64,000 bases of DNA from Pelodera strongyloides (GCA_036852015.1 JAANDG010000160.1:186001-250000), one strand, 5' to 3'. Positions 1 to 13,198 are shown, numbered from the stretch's first letter. Translations and numbers: made by a program. Notes: generated by a model from the sequence alone, not told the origin.

Positions 1-1691
1 AACATGTGAATGCCTGGTTGATGAGCAATTTTTCCTTATTTTCAAGGTTTAGAATTCAGCAAAAAAAATGACCAACTAAATCCAAACTTGGAATCGGTCG
101 CATGAAAACTAAATCACACGAAGAAGATTTGCAACACGGTGAAAATGGTCGCAGAAGGCCGCCAATACCTTATAAGTAGAAAAAAAGTAAAGATGGATAA
201 GTACCACGTGATTTATCGCAACATGCTAGTATTTAGATGGGCGTCGTGTTTCTTTCTCACTCGTAAGGACACTAATCATGAGATATTTAGAGCGAAAAGT
301 GTTGGAATGTTACTAGACGCAGGGCAAAGAACAATCAGTGGGAGTTTTCCAGAACTCTTATTTTGAGTATTTTTGATGTATGGGTTTTCGTTTTAGATTT
401 TGAAGATATAGTCCAAAAAAGGTTCACAAGCCGCTGAAGACCAAACTTCGTTACAACTAATAAAGACTATGCAAAAACTTGACTCAACCGCATCAGCCGC
501 CTAAGAAGTAGACCAGACGAAAAAATGGTTGTTGACGAACATTCAAAAGTCGTCAACAAAAAGGAGACTAAACAAGACCACGACCTAAATATGTAAAAGA
601 AGCTGGACTGATCAGTGAGAGCGAATACGTCGCTATATCCATTAAAAACATCAGTTCACGATCCACTCAGGCACTATTTTTCCTATTAACTTGCACTAAC
701 AAGATAATTTTCGATAGAAAAGCAGAAAAACAACGCTAGTCATTAATTCAAAACCGCGAAGAAGAAAAAAAACGGTGCAATGTTAATCAAAAAATGTTGA
801 ATGCCAGTGTAGAAGGCTGTGTGACGAGGGATGTAGCAATTAAATGAGTATAATTGAATTCGCGAGAACTGGTTTCATTTGCGGGAGGCGTCGGGAGACT
901 TCTTCAAAAGCTAGCAAGCGCACAACAATTCAGAAGGAGCGGCACGCAAAAATAGAAGCTGAATTTCAAGGCTGTGTCTTTGACGCGCAATGTTACTAAA
1001 CATGATTACGCGATGTGTAGGGGAGCATTCGCCTTTGGACGGCTGAATAGTCAGACATGAAGATGATATCACGGGAAGAGGTTTTTGAAACAAATAATAG
1101 GTCAGAACGTCTAAACTGGAAAGGAGGGCAAAGAGTACACTTTACGGTGTTGGAAATTCTTAAAGTGAAAGAAATAGGCATTACTAAAGGTATTTAAGTG
1201 TTACTAACAATAAGCATGAAAAATAACTTGAGAACAGCTAATCACTTGAGGATATCCGGCAAATAATTGTTTCCGAAGTCGAACAAGAAACTCAGCGTTG
1301 CATACGTTTCAAGAGGTAGGCGGCTCAAAAAAGATCGGTAAATTTTGGCCGCAAAATCGCATTTCGAAGAAGATGTTTCCAAAAAGGGAACTTGGAAATG
1401 GCCAGAAACCAATTGTCCAACTTCGTGGGAACCCCCGCACAATTGGTCCCGGGTGTGCTCAAATTGACATGAGATACCTTTTCCGAAGTGATTCAAAATT
1501 CATATGCTTAATGTATGCTCGGTTGGTACACAGAAACTTCATTGTGAATGTGTCTACTGCACAGATGCAGTGTATGAGTTCGAACTCTACACTCGCAGCT
1601 TAGGCAAAAACAGCGATTTTATCGAACTACTTCTGTAATCTGCATGGTATCGTAGGCTTACCCAAATGAGCGCCATGTTATACGTTTTCTT
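1..1691. other. no confident gene
   Basis: I see no convincing exon chain on either strand. The stretch is rich in A and G on the + strand between about 480 and 900 and every frame is broken by stops. Short open frames near 911-1496 on the minus strand and 1298-1603 on the plus strand match no family I recognise and lack splice context. Confidence 0.5.
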
Positions 1692-1960
1692 GGCTTATTG
1701 GATAATACACCACAGACACCCGGACACAACTGGACACCACTGGACACCTTCAGCATAAACATACGCCAATTTCAAAGACTAAATCGAAATACGGATTGTC
1801 ATATAATCATTAGCATATTTACATCGTGAACTTTTGTGAAAGATTATTAATTATTAATCTTAAAAAAATACTTCATTTTCATGCAAAAGTTAAAGTGGTG
1901 TCCAACGGTGTCCAGTGGTGTCTGGGTGTCCATGGTGTATTATCAATAGGCCGTTTTCTT
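1684..1960. mobile_element. MITE (hAT-like) with 8-bp target duplication
   Basis: The element body is 1692-1952 (261 bp). It has long terminal inverted repeats of about 50 bp built from degenerate GGACACC units, beginning GGCTTATTGGATAATACACC on the left and matching the reverse complement of the right end with a few differences. The flanks 1684-1691 and 1953-1960 are both GTTTTCTT, an exact 8-bp target site duplication. There is no room for a transposase, so it is non-autonomous. An 8-bp duplication is usual for hAT and P superfamily elements; the superfamily assignment is inference. Confidence 0.85.
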
Positions 1961-4900
1961 TCTTTAAGACCGTTTTGAGAACACTTGGAGGAAATTTTAA
2001 ACCAAAACAATAAGTTGAATCAAAAAACTTTGTGGGCGTTTTGTTGTTTTTCTTCAATCTCCAGTAACTTCAACTTAAATAAAAAAAACTTAACGATCGT
2101 ACCTATATTGAAACATCGAACAGCCAAGCAATAAAAAATTACTGTAAATTACATAAAATATATAAATAGAAACCGAAAACCGAAAACCGAAATTAATTAA
2201 CTTTAAATGTGTAAAATCTACAAAATGACAGTTCGTTTCAGGCGTTGTTTATGGGCTTGTTTAGTGCCTATTACAAATGGGTCTTATTTCGAAAGCAAGG
2301 GTTGATTAACAAGAAGGCGTTAAATTTGATGTGAATAATAAATTGGCTAAATTCGAAAATAGGATTTTCTGTAATAAATCTTATTCATATTTACGGACAG
2401 AGAATTTATGCGAAAATTTCGCGTGAAGGAAATTGTGTCCTTTAGAAGGAAAATATATTTCAATTTGTTTTATACTAAGAAAGAGAACCAGGTAGTACTC
2501 AAATAGTAAAATCAGGACAGCAAAGCAGTTGACAACGAGGCCGGGTATTTACGCGAAAGTTGTTTTCGGCTTAGCTGTGTTTCTCGGCAAAGTTTAACTA
2601 TTTCGGTCGAAGCACTAACTGACACATTTATGGAAAACGGGGAGTAAGTATCAAGGATGGTTTCAACATAGGAAACGCTTGCGGTAACTTGTAACACGAC
2701 AAAAACGGTGAAACTTGCGTTTTTGAAATGCTGACACTTTAAGTTTGTCTTTAACAAAGTTCAAACGTCAAGTATATTCTTCGAAGAGAAGCAATGGTTA
2801 GAAAAAAAGAAAATACCAGAGTTCCTTCAGAAGATGCAAATATTTTGGTCACAAAATTTTCTCCAATAAGCCGTTACAATTCTAAAACACCATTCGTAAT
2901 GTCGTATACTATACACATAACGTGCAACAAATCGAGAGCTTTTTAACAACGACACCAAGGTTTACTTACTATGAAACGAATGCCCTCCACCATTAAATTC
3001 GAAGAATTACCACAGACGAAAAAAGCGATTAAGATATAGGTTGGAACTGAGGAAACAAAGCGGGGTGTAAAATTGAGTGGGTTGATGCGGTGTTATCACT
3101 GTCCATCTCCCTTATAGCCCATATGGCCTTTGTGCCCCCATCCAACACATCATGAACCACATTGTCCCTAGAGACCTCCCAAGATCCGCTTTTTGTGGAA
3201 AGAGAGCTCGTACATCATAGACAACTATCAGAGCACAACTCCAGAACATATTCGGCGTAATATGCGCACCTGATCATGTTTGTTTACACATGTGACAGGT
3301 TTAGGAGATCGACTTATCTACAAAAAAGGTTGTCTCACCGTTTAGCATGACATCTAACTTGTACAACCATTTTTTCACACCAACCGTGTATAAGTGTCCC
3401 AAATAAAAAACGTGTGTGGGCAAAAAGAGGGCCAAGCTAAAAATGGCGCCCAAGTGGAAACATTTCGAGAGAAATGTTGAAAGAGATTGGGGATTGCGTG
3501 AGTTCGCAAGGGACTGGCAATGTTTAATTGAATGGCACAAGGCCTTTGGGGTGCCTGGACAGGACCACTTCCGTCAGATGTAAACTGAAAGAATAAAGAA
3601 CTTGGAATAACAACACGCTAATAGTAGCTCAATGTTTCTCAAAGGTTCGCGATCTCAAACGTGGCCTCGTCTTCATTTGATTGAGCTCAAAGATATATGC
3701 GAGGTGCATTTGGTACCCGAATGCTTGGCTCGTAAATTACAAATTCAGCCTAATCTTTTATTCATAACACTGAGGAGCACTGGTTTTTCTTGGAGATCGA
3801 ACACCACAAACATTCCGATGATATTTATAGGTCAAGTCGCGAGACGAGTGTGTTATGTAACTTCTTTCCGCTAGGAATAGCAATTGGGAACAACCAAATG
3901 AAAACATGGTCTACGTGCGAAGTTAGAAAGTTATGTCCTAAATACATAGGATGTGTTGGCCTGCAATATGACGCACGTATAACATATTAGTCGCGGGCTG
4001 GAGTGTCAGACCTACATGTATTACTTTTTATATTCAGATGTCAGTCATTATTTGACTACTGAAAAAAAACTAACAATAAGAAAGCTCCAAGCTTAAAACT
4101 GACATATGTTGTTTTGGCGGTGCGGGGGACAGAAGAAAAGGAATTAGGAGATGCTATTTTTGGCGCAAAGATAGACGAACGTGGACTTTTGTCCATAATT
4201 TATTTGCATTGATGTGTTTGTTTGTCTTCAAGAACATAAAGATTCTTCTAAAATTTATGTCCAAGGATTATTTCGGTGGCACAGCTTCGACCAAAAGTAC
4301 TTTCATAAGAAAATTTTGTTACTAACTTGAATGTTTTTTTTTTTTGAACTATATTTGTATTTAAAACCAATCCATGTAAGTGAGCATAGTATATTGCCAT
4401 AAACTGTCGCATGCGAAAGGGTTTAACGGCTTTATGCGGCTGTGAGCAGCCTTATTGTTCTGTCTAACCAGACGGGTTACTCTCTTTAGTTTTCTATTGT
4501 GGAAAGACGTTGAACATCATGAAAGACGGAGAGAGACAAAATGTAAGATAGACAAAGAGATAAATGGAGAGAGATAGAGATGTAGAGAAAGAGCGAGAGT
4601 GCAATCTTCCAAGCTTGAATCGACTTCGATCCCTGGAGAAGGGTTTTTCAAACTTGATGTTACATGCAACCTAGAAGCAAAACATTTAAAAAAATGACAA
4701 GGGAACAAATACAAAAAACTTGGATTGTATCGCCACTAAGTTTAAATGACTAAAGATACAAAAGCCGCAACGAAAAGCGAATATTCCTCGTGGGCCACCG
4801 CAAACTCATTTTCCATCCCTCGTAATTATACACACAAAAATATGACTTCCTCTTTTTTAATTGCCTAGTCAATTAGCCCAACGTTTGGGATCGTGATGTG

Positions 4901-5371
4901 TACATTACTTCAATTGTGAATTATGAGGGAATACGATCTATCTTATAATCCAAACATCACATCATTATAAGGTCGAGGCTGTTCTGCGAATTTTTGCGAG
5001 GATAACTAGACATTAAATATTCGTTGTCATTATCAAGAATCCCTTCTTTCTTTTGTCAAGTTCTTAATTCAAATGGTACTTGAAAATGCTACATTAAACA
5101 ACAAATGCTGAATTCACCGATCTATTCAAAGCTCCCGGCTAATTTTGGATCAGCACATTCGAGCCTGAAATTGGGTTTTAGGATCCATTTTAATTGGTCC
5201 AAAAGCAGTTCACAACAAAGTAAACACTCGGGGACCATGTGTAGCGTGTGGGAGAAACAAATCCCTTTTCGGAAATAGTTGGGTGCTTTCATTTTATTAG
5301 TGTTTTTTTTTATCTTATTTGCCATGTTGATGAACGTTCGGGAATGTATTCTCAGTATCTGGTAATTTCAG
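1961..5371. other. intergenic, AT-rich, with possible element remnants
   Basis: No gene model can be supported. The interval contains a GA-rich patch on the + strand at about 4524-4606, a T run near 4335, and a 58-codon open frame at 3407-3583 that is listed separately. The moderately GC-rich block at 3061-3290 looks different in composition from its surroundings and could be old repeat sequence, but I cannot place it in a family. Confidence 0.4.
3407..3597 (+). pseudogene. 58-codon open frame next to AATAAA, possible retroelement 3' end
   Basis: An open frame of 58 codons runs from 3407, just after an in-frame stop, to a TAA at 3581-3583, with AATAAA at 3592-3597. Its C-terminal part is rich in Trp, Arg and Glu, with a core reading WGLREFARDWQCLIEW. 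That pattern recalls the C-terminal tails of some non-LTR reverse transcriptases, where Arg/Trp clusters such as ARDR..W are common. No reverse transcriptase motif is visible upstream, so this is at best a decayed 3' end, and it may instead be a chance frame or an orphan last exon. Confidence 0.18.
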
Positions 5372-5464
5372 TGGAGGGATACGGACGAGGACTTCCATAT
5401 GAAAGACCGCATAACTGAATTACTCAAATATGAGAATGAGGAAAGAAACAACTTTTCAAGGCTT
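5372..5464 (+). pseudogene. orphan coiled-coil-like exon, probable gene remnant
   Basis: A 31-codon open exon is bounded by a good acceptor (taatttcag) and a good donor (gtacgt). It encodes a charged, helix-prone segment with core MKDRITELLKYENEERNNF. After the donor, a second acceptor (atgtttcag, ending at 5640) leads into sequence that again reads as helical fragments to about 5890, but with stops in every frame, for example in 5641-5700 and around 5790. I could not chain it to an upstream start or a downstream stop. A decayed coiled-coil gene is the simplest reading; an unresolved small gene is possible. Confidence 0.35.
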
Positions 5465-5899
5465 GTACGTGATAACATGTTAGGTTTGCAATCGGCAAAT
5501 CAGTGAATGCTAATAACTGTCCAAATATAATAAGGACGATGTTAAATCCATTTTATCGGAAATTTCCGAGTACTTTCGACAATACTAAGCATGTTTGTGA
5601 GAGAAAGTTGAAAAAAGTATTGCAGCATATGTATGTTTCAGCTCTTTAGATGGTTCTAATGCTAATTCTAAGAAAGAAGACTGACTAATTCTGTATTGGA
5701 ATACGAGTGTCATGCTAATGTGGATATTTGTTGAGGGCTACGACGCCTTGAAGAACAAGTCCCCCCGAATTGAGTTAGCGGGAAAAGAATAGATGCAACT
5801 AGCAGAAGATTGGGGAATATTGAGTGCACCATTACACAAAATAGAAGCCTTGAAGCATTTGGGGAGGGATTCTGAGGCTAAGACACGGCTATTTGTCAA

Positions 5900-8800
5900 G
5901 ATTTGACTAGTTTATGTTTGGATGAGAAGGCGCATTTGTCTCGCCTACGTGTCCCTTGTTTTAGCCACCGACAATATTTTACTTTCAAGCCAAACGCGTT
6001 TCAAGATAACATGCCGTATAAAGAGCATCGTATTGTAGGGATACATCTTAAAAATCTGCAAGTAACTTTTTTCTCTCTAAACTGTACGAAAGGCCAGCTG
6101 TACGAAATGGTTTCCAATGCGCCGATTCTTCAGAGTGTTTGCGTCTGTCAACTTGGATAACAGTCATTATTTTACAATATTAATCCCGGTTTTATAGAAT
6201 ATGGCTTTCAGCACATTGACCAACCCTTTTTTTGAAATGAGATCGCGAAATTCAACTTCATGCAAGGCATAAACCGCGTCAAAAATCGTATTTATCATCA
6301 AACGCGGAGTTTTCTTCCAATGAATAAAAAACGCCTACATCCGCGGAATTCGGCCCGTGTAAACGAATAAAACAATAGAGTAATTGTGGCGTGCGCGACC
6401 CGGAAGTCTTATGAGCAAGCTTTTCGAAACAAAGGGAGATGTCGCCAGTGTTTGGAAGTATGTCGGAAAAATCTTTCAAGCACCATCTTATGGCTGACTG
6501 GGTCGAGAAAATGGGATAAAATTAGCATAGCGGACTAAACAAAGTAATTTATATTATTGATATCATATGTGGTCTATCCGTAAATACAAGTGCATATGAT
6601 GCATGTAATGCCTGGAATGGGATGCCATTGACCAATATTCGTTTTACAAACCCACTGCCAGGTTCGAGCAGCGAGCGATGTCTGTATGGCAGACCTGACC
6701 TTCCCGTAATCGGGAAGTGTTTCCAATGATGAACCGAGGAGGAACCTATTGCGGATTCTCCGCTCTAATCACGCTTAATTGCCAAGGGAGCAACTTTTAG
6801 TTGCCAAAGAAATGAATGGAGGATTGCGAACTCGCACTTTCCCTCGATTAGAGGAAAGAGAGTAATAGCACTAAACTCTAAATTGTACTAGTAAGTTGCT
6901 TCCTATAAGTTTCGTTTTTTTATTTCAAAAGCACCCAGAACAATAGCAAATTTAAGTGAAGGGTATCAAGCAGAAAGAGGTGATGCTTGAGTAGTAAAGT
7001 AATATAAACTTGGGGATCTTCTTTTTTTGAAACATGTTTCATAAGGAGGGCTATTTGTGTAATTGCAAACGCCGCCTCACAAATTAAGAACGTGGTCCAT
7101 TCGTCGCCGTGTAATTACCCACAACGGTCATCTGTGATCACATATATAATGGAAGTGTAGTCATTTTTATCACTTTGAGATCCACCTTGGAGGCCATCTA
7201 GTACAATTGCGAGCAATAAGAGCTTACAGCTGCTTTAGAGAAATATCACTAACAACTTTGGCGATTTTTTTCCGACAAACAGTGCATGTACGTATGGATT
7301 GATGTATCAATTGCTTACGGTTAGCCTATTCAGTGTCAAGGAAACATAGGATTCAAAACATTTCAACAAAACTCAAATTAGGCTTCAAAACATTTCAACA
7401 GAACTCAAATCTTTGTTTTACTTTCAATTTGTTTTGACGGGCCGAGGCTGTTTGAAGGCGTATGGGTATATTTGGGAACTGTCCCCGGGGAGCAGTTATC
7501 CCCACAGAATACGGCCCTTTTGGCCCATTCGTTGCAAACTCTTTTCAACACTTACCCGATCAAGAGCAAGGGAAAACTATTTAAAATTGGTTTACAAAGA
7601 AGATCAGTTCTTAGTATGGAGACGAACCATCTATGTAGCTTTTTGAATTCAAGCTTTATCCAAGCTTGCCAAAAGAAACATTCATAAATGTTTCAGACAA
7701 CATGAAGTTGGTAGTGGTTCTGAAATATTTCAAAATACCGATAATAATTGAGAGGAACTATAACATATATGGGACATCGCATTAAAATCTTCTCAAAGTG
7801 GAGACGTACTATATATTATGTATTTTAACGGACCATCATGTCTAAGATACCAGGACTGCACATAACGCTTGAAAACATTCAATGCGTTTTAACGCAAAAA
7901 GTCTCCTTCAAATATTCGTTTACATAATTCACATTTCTTTCAGAGAACAACTTTCAAAAATGAGTCCCGCGGGAGGAAATTTTCTGTTCAGGATTGCCAC
8001 AGGGCATATAGGGCGAATCGTCAAACCAGAATTTATCACGGAAAACGAAGCAAGTTTAGTTTTTCTAAGATAGTAAGTCACTCCAAGACTGCGCACAGAG
8101 AAGTTAAGCAATACACTTCAATTTTACGCCTTATTGTAACTATGTGCAGGAGTGGTGAACTACCGTATGGTAAGGCAGATACACCACAAATAATGAACGA
8201 AGTTATAGATAACGGAGTATTAGACTCAAACGTCTTGGAAAATAGTCCGCTGCCGAAATGTGCGCGGAGCTTTGCTACTATATATGTATGTGGGTGGTGA
8301 ACGGCACTGGTGGACCACAATCGAACGTTATATAATTAGAGGCCACGTCCAAGGCAAATTTGCGCGTCTCCTCACTAAAATAGAAGATGATCTTTGGCGG
8401 ACAAACGATTTAGACACCACGTCACCAATTTACTTATAGTTCTTGCTTTGTTTGATTCAGTGGTGAAGGTGTGTACTCAGTGTTTCCGATGAGACGATTA
8501 CGAGAATTGGACGTTATCATTGACATCTCTAAGTGACAACTCCAACATTCTTATTCTGAGCAGGCGATTGGGCCGAAGTCCATAGAGAAGCACAGTAAAG
8601 TTGAGTTCATGTGCTGGTGAACTCATTGTCGGTCAATCCAAATGTATTATTAAATTTATTAGGTTGCATCTCCAATGTTGCTGAGTACAAACAAAAAGTA
8701 AACACAGCAACAACTCTGCCCCAATAAAGTCCAGACTACACATAATTGCGTAGATCGTAGTCAACATGTGTGCATCATTTTTTATACTTGTATCATTTTT

Positions 8801-11237
8801 TAAATACTTTTTTATATTTTTAATACGTTTTCATATTTCGATCTTTCAGAATTATCTTTCAATTGAAGTAATACATATTTAATTTTTTTTCCTATATATG
8901 AGTTAGCGATCAGGCTTATCGAGATTGGATTAAGCGAATCAGTGCATGCACAAAACAGCTAATTTTTACTAACTAAAATCACGTGATTCTCACGATTCAC
9001 TTTTTGTATTCTCACGAAGAAGCCCGCACTGATAATAATTCCATGATGCAGCATCTTATATATTTTCGCGTAAGGCAAAAACAATAAGCAACTATCAAAT
9101 GCCTCCAGCTGGTTTAAATGAGTTCGACTTCGTCATTTCGAAATATTGTAACAATATGACTCACTCAAAGACTACTCACGCAAATGAGCGGCTGTAAACT
9201 CAAGGGATTTATCGAGCACCCAGGAATTTTGCATTTTTAATTGTTTTGTAACTTTACTTCATTATTTCAAATGTGACCCTTCTTCAAAATCAGGTAGTAG
9301 GTTTCCCGTTTTCAAAGGAATAGAGCGTGGTGACCTGAGTATCGTCCAATACGTAATTGCTTACTAATATTTATTCGCTCGCTTATCTTTATAAGATGAA
9401 CCCCCGTCCTACCGACTCCTCCCTGCACAGATTGACAGTGTCTCCAATTTGTTATCTTTATGATCATTTTTTACCGCACAATAAAGATATATTCGGTGAA
9501 AATATGAGTTCGAACGTAGTGAGTACACGAGCACAACCGGTAGACATTTTACATACTATTTTGCTCATTGTAAGTGTTCAGTTTGTTTCGCAAATGGAGC
9601 AAATTATTTTTGTTCCTCCATAATTTGGTGGTGCAAGCCTAGCTTGTGTAACCTAATGTTGATTGACTACAAAGTTCAAGGTATACAAAGTTCATTATGT
9701 TAGGAGTCAGGTAGCCACGCTATATTCCTTTGGTGCATTCCGTGGTCCATCGCGGCTCTTTTTCCGATACTCATCATTGACCATTTGTGTCATTTGAAAC
9801 TAGAATAATGGGTAGATTAGAGCTGAATGGTTGACTAATTCATTGCGATTGCGTGTCCACGAATTCATCTTTAAATTTTCGACCATTTGTTGGGTCGTCA
9901 TTGCATATCTGTCTGCCGGCTAAGAATAGAATTCTGTCCTTTCGAACACCACTAGAAACCCTTATTTCCTTTCAAAATCACTTTTTTTTTTTTGCAATTT
10001 GTAAGAGGCGGTTGGAAGCCCATAGTGGCCGTCGTTTGTAAGGCTTTCTGTAGAATTTGACTCGCAGTTTTCGAATAACACCGTAAACAAATAAACTAAA
10101 GACTCTGATTCTTAATAATTATTGTAACCCAGTATTATTAATCACGCTTGTTCTTTCTATGTACTACAAAACCCCTTTTAGGAATTTTTCCAATTTTCGT
10201 TCAGCGTTTACAAAATGTACAGCTTCTGCTAATACACAATCCATGACATCTTTAAAATAAATGTACGTCATCGTGTTGAACTACAAAAGAGTTCCACCAC
10301 AAAAAAAAGTAGGAAGTTTGCACGACATCTGTGCACTTTACAATGGGATTTCATTAGGCAAATGTGCAGAATCACAAGGCTTTTTTGTCTCCTTTCATGT
10401 CTGTCTTCTTGGCCTCAGGACATCATTCGAAGCTCTTCTTCTAGGACCAAATCCTGCCGAGTTCCATTTTATTATCAACATGAACAGGCCATCGGTTGCG
10501 CGGTTGCAGACTGCCTCCTGGCTCTGTGGCCATTTTTCTACGTTACTGTATGAAATTGAAGGGGATTTGGTCCGTTTGGTAGTACACTGTGTGGTGGAGC
10601 ACATTGTTTAGGGCAACAATCGCTTTACGTGTGTTCCTTGTCAATTTTTAAGTTTTGTTTTAATGTACCGCGATATCCGTTTCTAAATTTTAACTTGGTT
10701 TGACGCTGTGTTTATGGCGTTTTATTACCGGAAAATATATGACACATACGTGCCTTTTAGGCTCAAACATGGGACGCGGTTTTCTAGTGCTTTCCTTTGC
10801 GCTAGCCGCTCTAACGGATGCCAGGTTCCGTTTCGCACGTATGCCGAAGACTTTTATTTCCGTGAGTCGATTTATTTGACGTAAAATGATTATGAACGTT
10901 TCGGCACCAGGCCTGCATTCGGAAAACGAAATGTCTTTGATTGTGTTTAAGTAAGCAAAACGAGAAAAATCAAAAGGAAGGCTTAAACCCGATCTCTTGG
11001 TTTAACAAAGTCTGCACGTATCTCTTATGGTTTCATGGTCGAAGTTGGGGTGTGGCGGTCTGCCCCGCCCAAAATGTTCTGAATATTTTCCCTTTTTTTC
11101 GTGCACAAAAACGGCAGTCTGCCAATTCCGCAATGCGCGTTTTTGTTGGTTGCAAATGTTGATAGTTTATTAACCGCCATCTTCACGGAGACGTCAAAAA
11201 GTAGCAGACATCGTCTCTTTGGGGCGCGGCCGTCTTG
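5900..11237. other. intergenic, no gene seen
   Basis: No exon chain is recognisable. Visible structure includes a hairpin of CTTCCCG and CGGGAAG around a 4-nt loop at 6700-6717 within a more GC-rich block (6650-6860), and a directly repeated 27-bp segment at 7352-7410. The open frames at 10261-10611 (116 codons) and 11101-11448 have no splice context and no family resemblance. Confidence 0.45.
7352..7410. repeat. two-copy direct repeat, 32-bp period
   Basis: A segment starting TTCAAAACATTTCAACA occurs at 7352 and again at 7384, a period of 32 bp, with one A/G change inside the second copy. It is a simple local duplication. Confidence 0.8.
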
Positions 11238-11245
11238 TATATATA
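11238..11245 (+). promoter_or_regulatory. TATA box upstream of the PLAT-like gene
   Basis: TATATATA followed by GG lies about 170 bp upstream of the ATG at 11409, on the gene's strand, with a GC-rich patch just before it (GGGGCGCGGCCG at 11221-11232). This is the clearest core promoter in the window. Position and sequence are seen; use as a promoter is inferred. Confidence 0.5.
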
Positions 11246-11408
11246 GGACCCGAAGAGAGCACGCATATCATCCGATAAGCTCAGAACAGTTGTTTCAATT
11301 GTCATTACCACAATTTACATTCCGGGAGCAGAATCATCGTAACACCGCTAATCACCGCACCATAGGTCTAATTCAGTCCCTTTATTCACCACTGACTTAC
11401 TTCAAAAT

Positions 11409-12931
11409 ATGCGATTTACATCAAATGTCAACGTTGTCTTGCGTGTAATTGCAACTTTCGCATTATTGTCGTACATTGCAGCTGCAGTATTAAAGAAAAA
11501 TGCTATTACAGTAAGTTCTTATAAACAGTGTTATCTACTGCGATCCATTTGTGTATACCTTAGGTTGCAACTGTTATGCTGTTCTCATAAGGTAAATTAT
11601 TTTTTGTCTCCTTCTAGATTGAGCTTCAAACCGCCGATTGTTTGTATGCGGATACTACGGAGCCAATATCCATACAGTTCTTTGCCCTCAAAGACAGAGA
11701 CATTGTTGAGAAGAGTGAGAAGTTCCAACTCACACAAAGAGGCGACAAAATGAAGCAAGGAGAACTGAGAACATTCACGATACCAAAGGCTCACAACTAT
11801 TGTAAAGACGTAAGCGAAAGCTCTGGCTTTGGTGCATAATTTAATTCTAAGACAACGTAATTTATTCTATCGCCCCTCTCATGAACAACGGGGCATTTGT
11901 GTTAGTGTTTATGTGTATGTGCACAATGAAAGTTACCAAGCAACGCATTTAAATGCTACTGTTTTAATGAAAAAAATTACCTTTCAGCGCAAGATCTGCT
12001 CGGAACTCTCGTTTGTGGGACTCTTTGTTGGTGACAAGCAGTCTGAGGCAGTGTTTGACACGTGGAACGCGAATAACATTACAGTTACATTCAACTTCGA
12101 GACCCATATTTATTCGTACGTTTCGAAGCTGTCATTTATCTTAGCGAGAAAATCAACGTATGCGCCGGTTTTCTTCTCTAATACAACGTGCGAATATGGC
12201 CTGTTTTAAGCTTGACGACTAAAAATAATGTAGGCCCTCGGCCATCCCTTTTTTGTGTGGCATTCCAATGAGCCCAGACAGGGGGTTTCCTTTTTATATT
12301 CGCCACATATGACAGTTTGATAACAAGCAACTTCAATTTTCAATGATTTCATTAGCTTTTTGCTGTTTGCAATTTACAACCATGCTATTTTTAGCCACAA
12401 CTTTGACTTCACGTCTGACGGGCCTTGCCTTCGACCATTGCATTTTTGGTCCGCAGATTTCTGGCACAGGTATGAGTAGCAACTATGTAGGCGTGTGACT
12501 AATTAATCATAACTCTTCCAAACTACATGACGGTTAGCCTTCAGGTGCTCTGAAATATTGTCCTGAAAATCGATGTCCTGAATGTACTGAACTGAATGTG
12601 CAAAAGAGCGCAAATCATGATATTCAATGATATGAGAAATGATACAAGCTGATGTCGCTGTGAGGGCTAAATGTTCTAAAAACTCAAAAAAAAAATTGAT
12701 ATAATATGTAACAATATTGTTATTCCAGTCAAAAGGGCATACATTGTATTTTTATATTCGCCAGGGCTGATTTTAATATTCACGTTAATTTTTTTAATAT
12801 TTAGTATTAATATTGTATTTTAATATTCACCACCCTTTAGATATGGACCTGGAACCGAGTACGAAGAACGCTCCGACGAATTCTCTATTGGGGACGAGGT
12901 GGTCTTCCCCACATTAACATATATCATCTAA
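11409..12931 (+). CDS. secreted PLAT/LH2-like protein, 195 aa, 5 exons
   Basis: Exons are 11409-11510, 11618-11809, 11988-12115, 12395-12469 and 12841-12931, phases 0, 0, 2, 2, with GTAAG-type donors and acceptors such as cttctag and ctttcag. Residues 1-26 form a signal peptide (hydrophobic core VIATFALLSYIAAA), so the product should be secreted. Residues 34-140 resemble a PLAT/LH2 beta-sandwich: a strand opening IELQTADCLYADTTEPISIQ, a middle block around FQLTQRGDKMKQGELRTFTI, then the late DTWNANNITVTF with the expected Trp. PLAT domains mediate lipid or protein contacts. The C-terminal 50 residues (DFTSDGPCLRPLHFW onward) are not part of a standard PLAT fold. AATAAA occurs at 13199. Confidence is high for the gene and moderate for the domain. 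Confidence 0.8.
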
Positions 12932-13198
12932 ATGGAATGAGCCAGTCGCTTTAAAGTAATTCGGCACCATGTCTATTTTATACATTACGTTCTGCATTGA
13001 ACCATGTTATTTAACCCTTAAAATCTGAAATGACAACATAAACTGAGCTTTATCGTGTAATTATCTGATCAAAAAAATATACGTTTATTGGTGTGTAACT
13101 GGAAATGAAAGAGCTAATTTATTCGCACTCATGTTAAGCATAACAAGTAAGACGCTAGCATCTCCGCAAACTACAGTGTATTCATTGATCTAGTCGAT

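Noticed and set aside
10261..10611. 116-codon open frame on the + strand
   Set aside because: No hydrophobic or domain pattern, no flanking splice sites that extend it, and the opposite strand is nearly as open.
11829..12209. 126-codon open frame as a separate gene
   Set aside because: It is exon 3 of the PLAT-like gene (11988-12115) plus open intron sequence on both sides; the spliced model explains it better.
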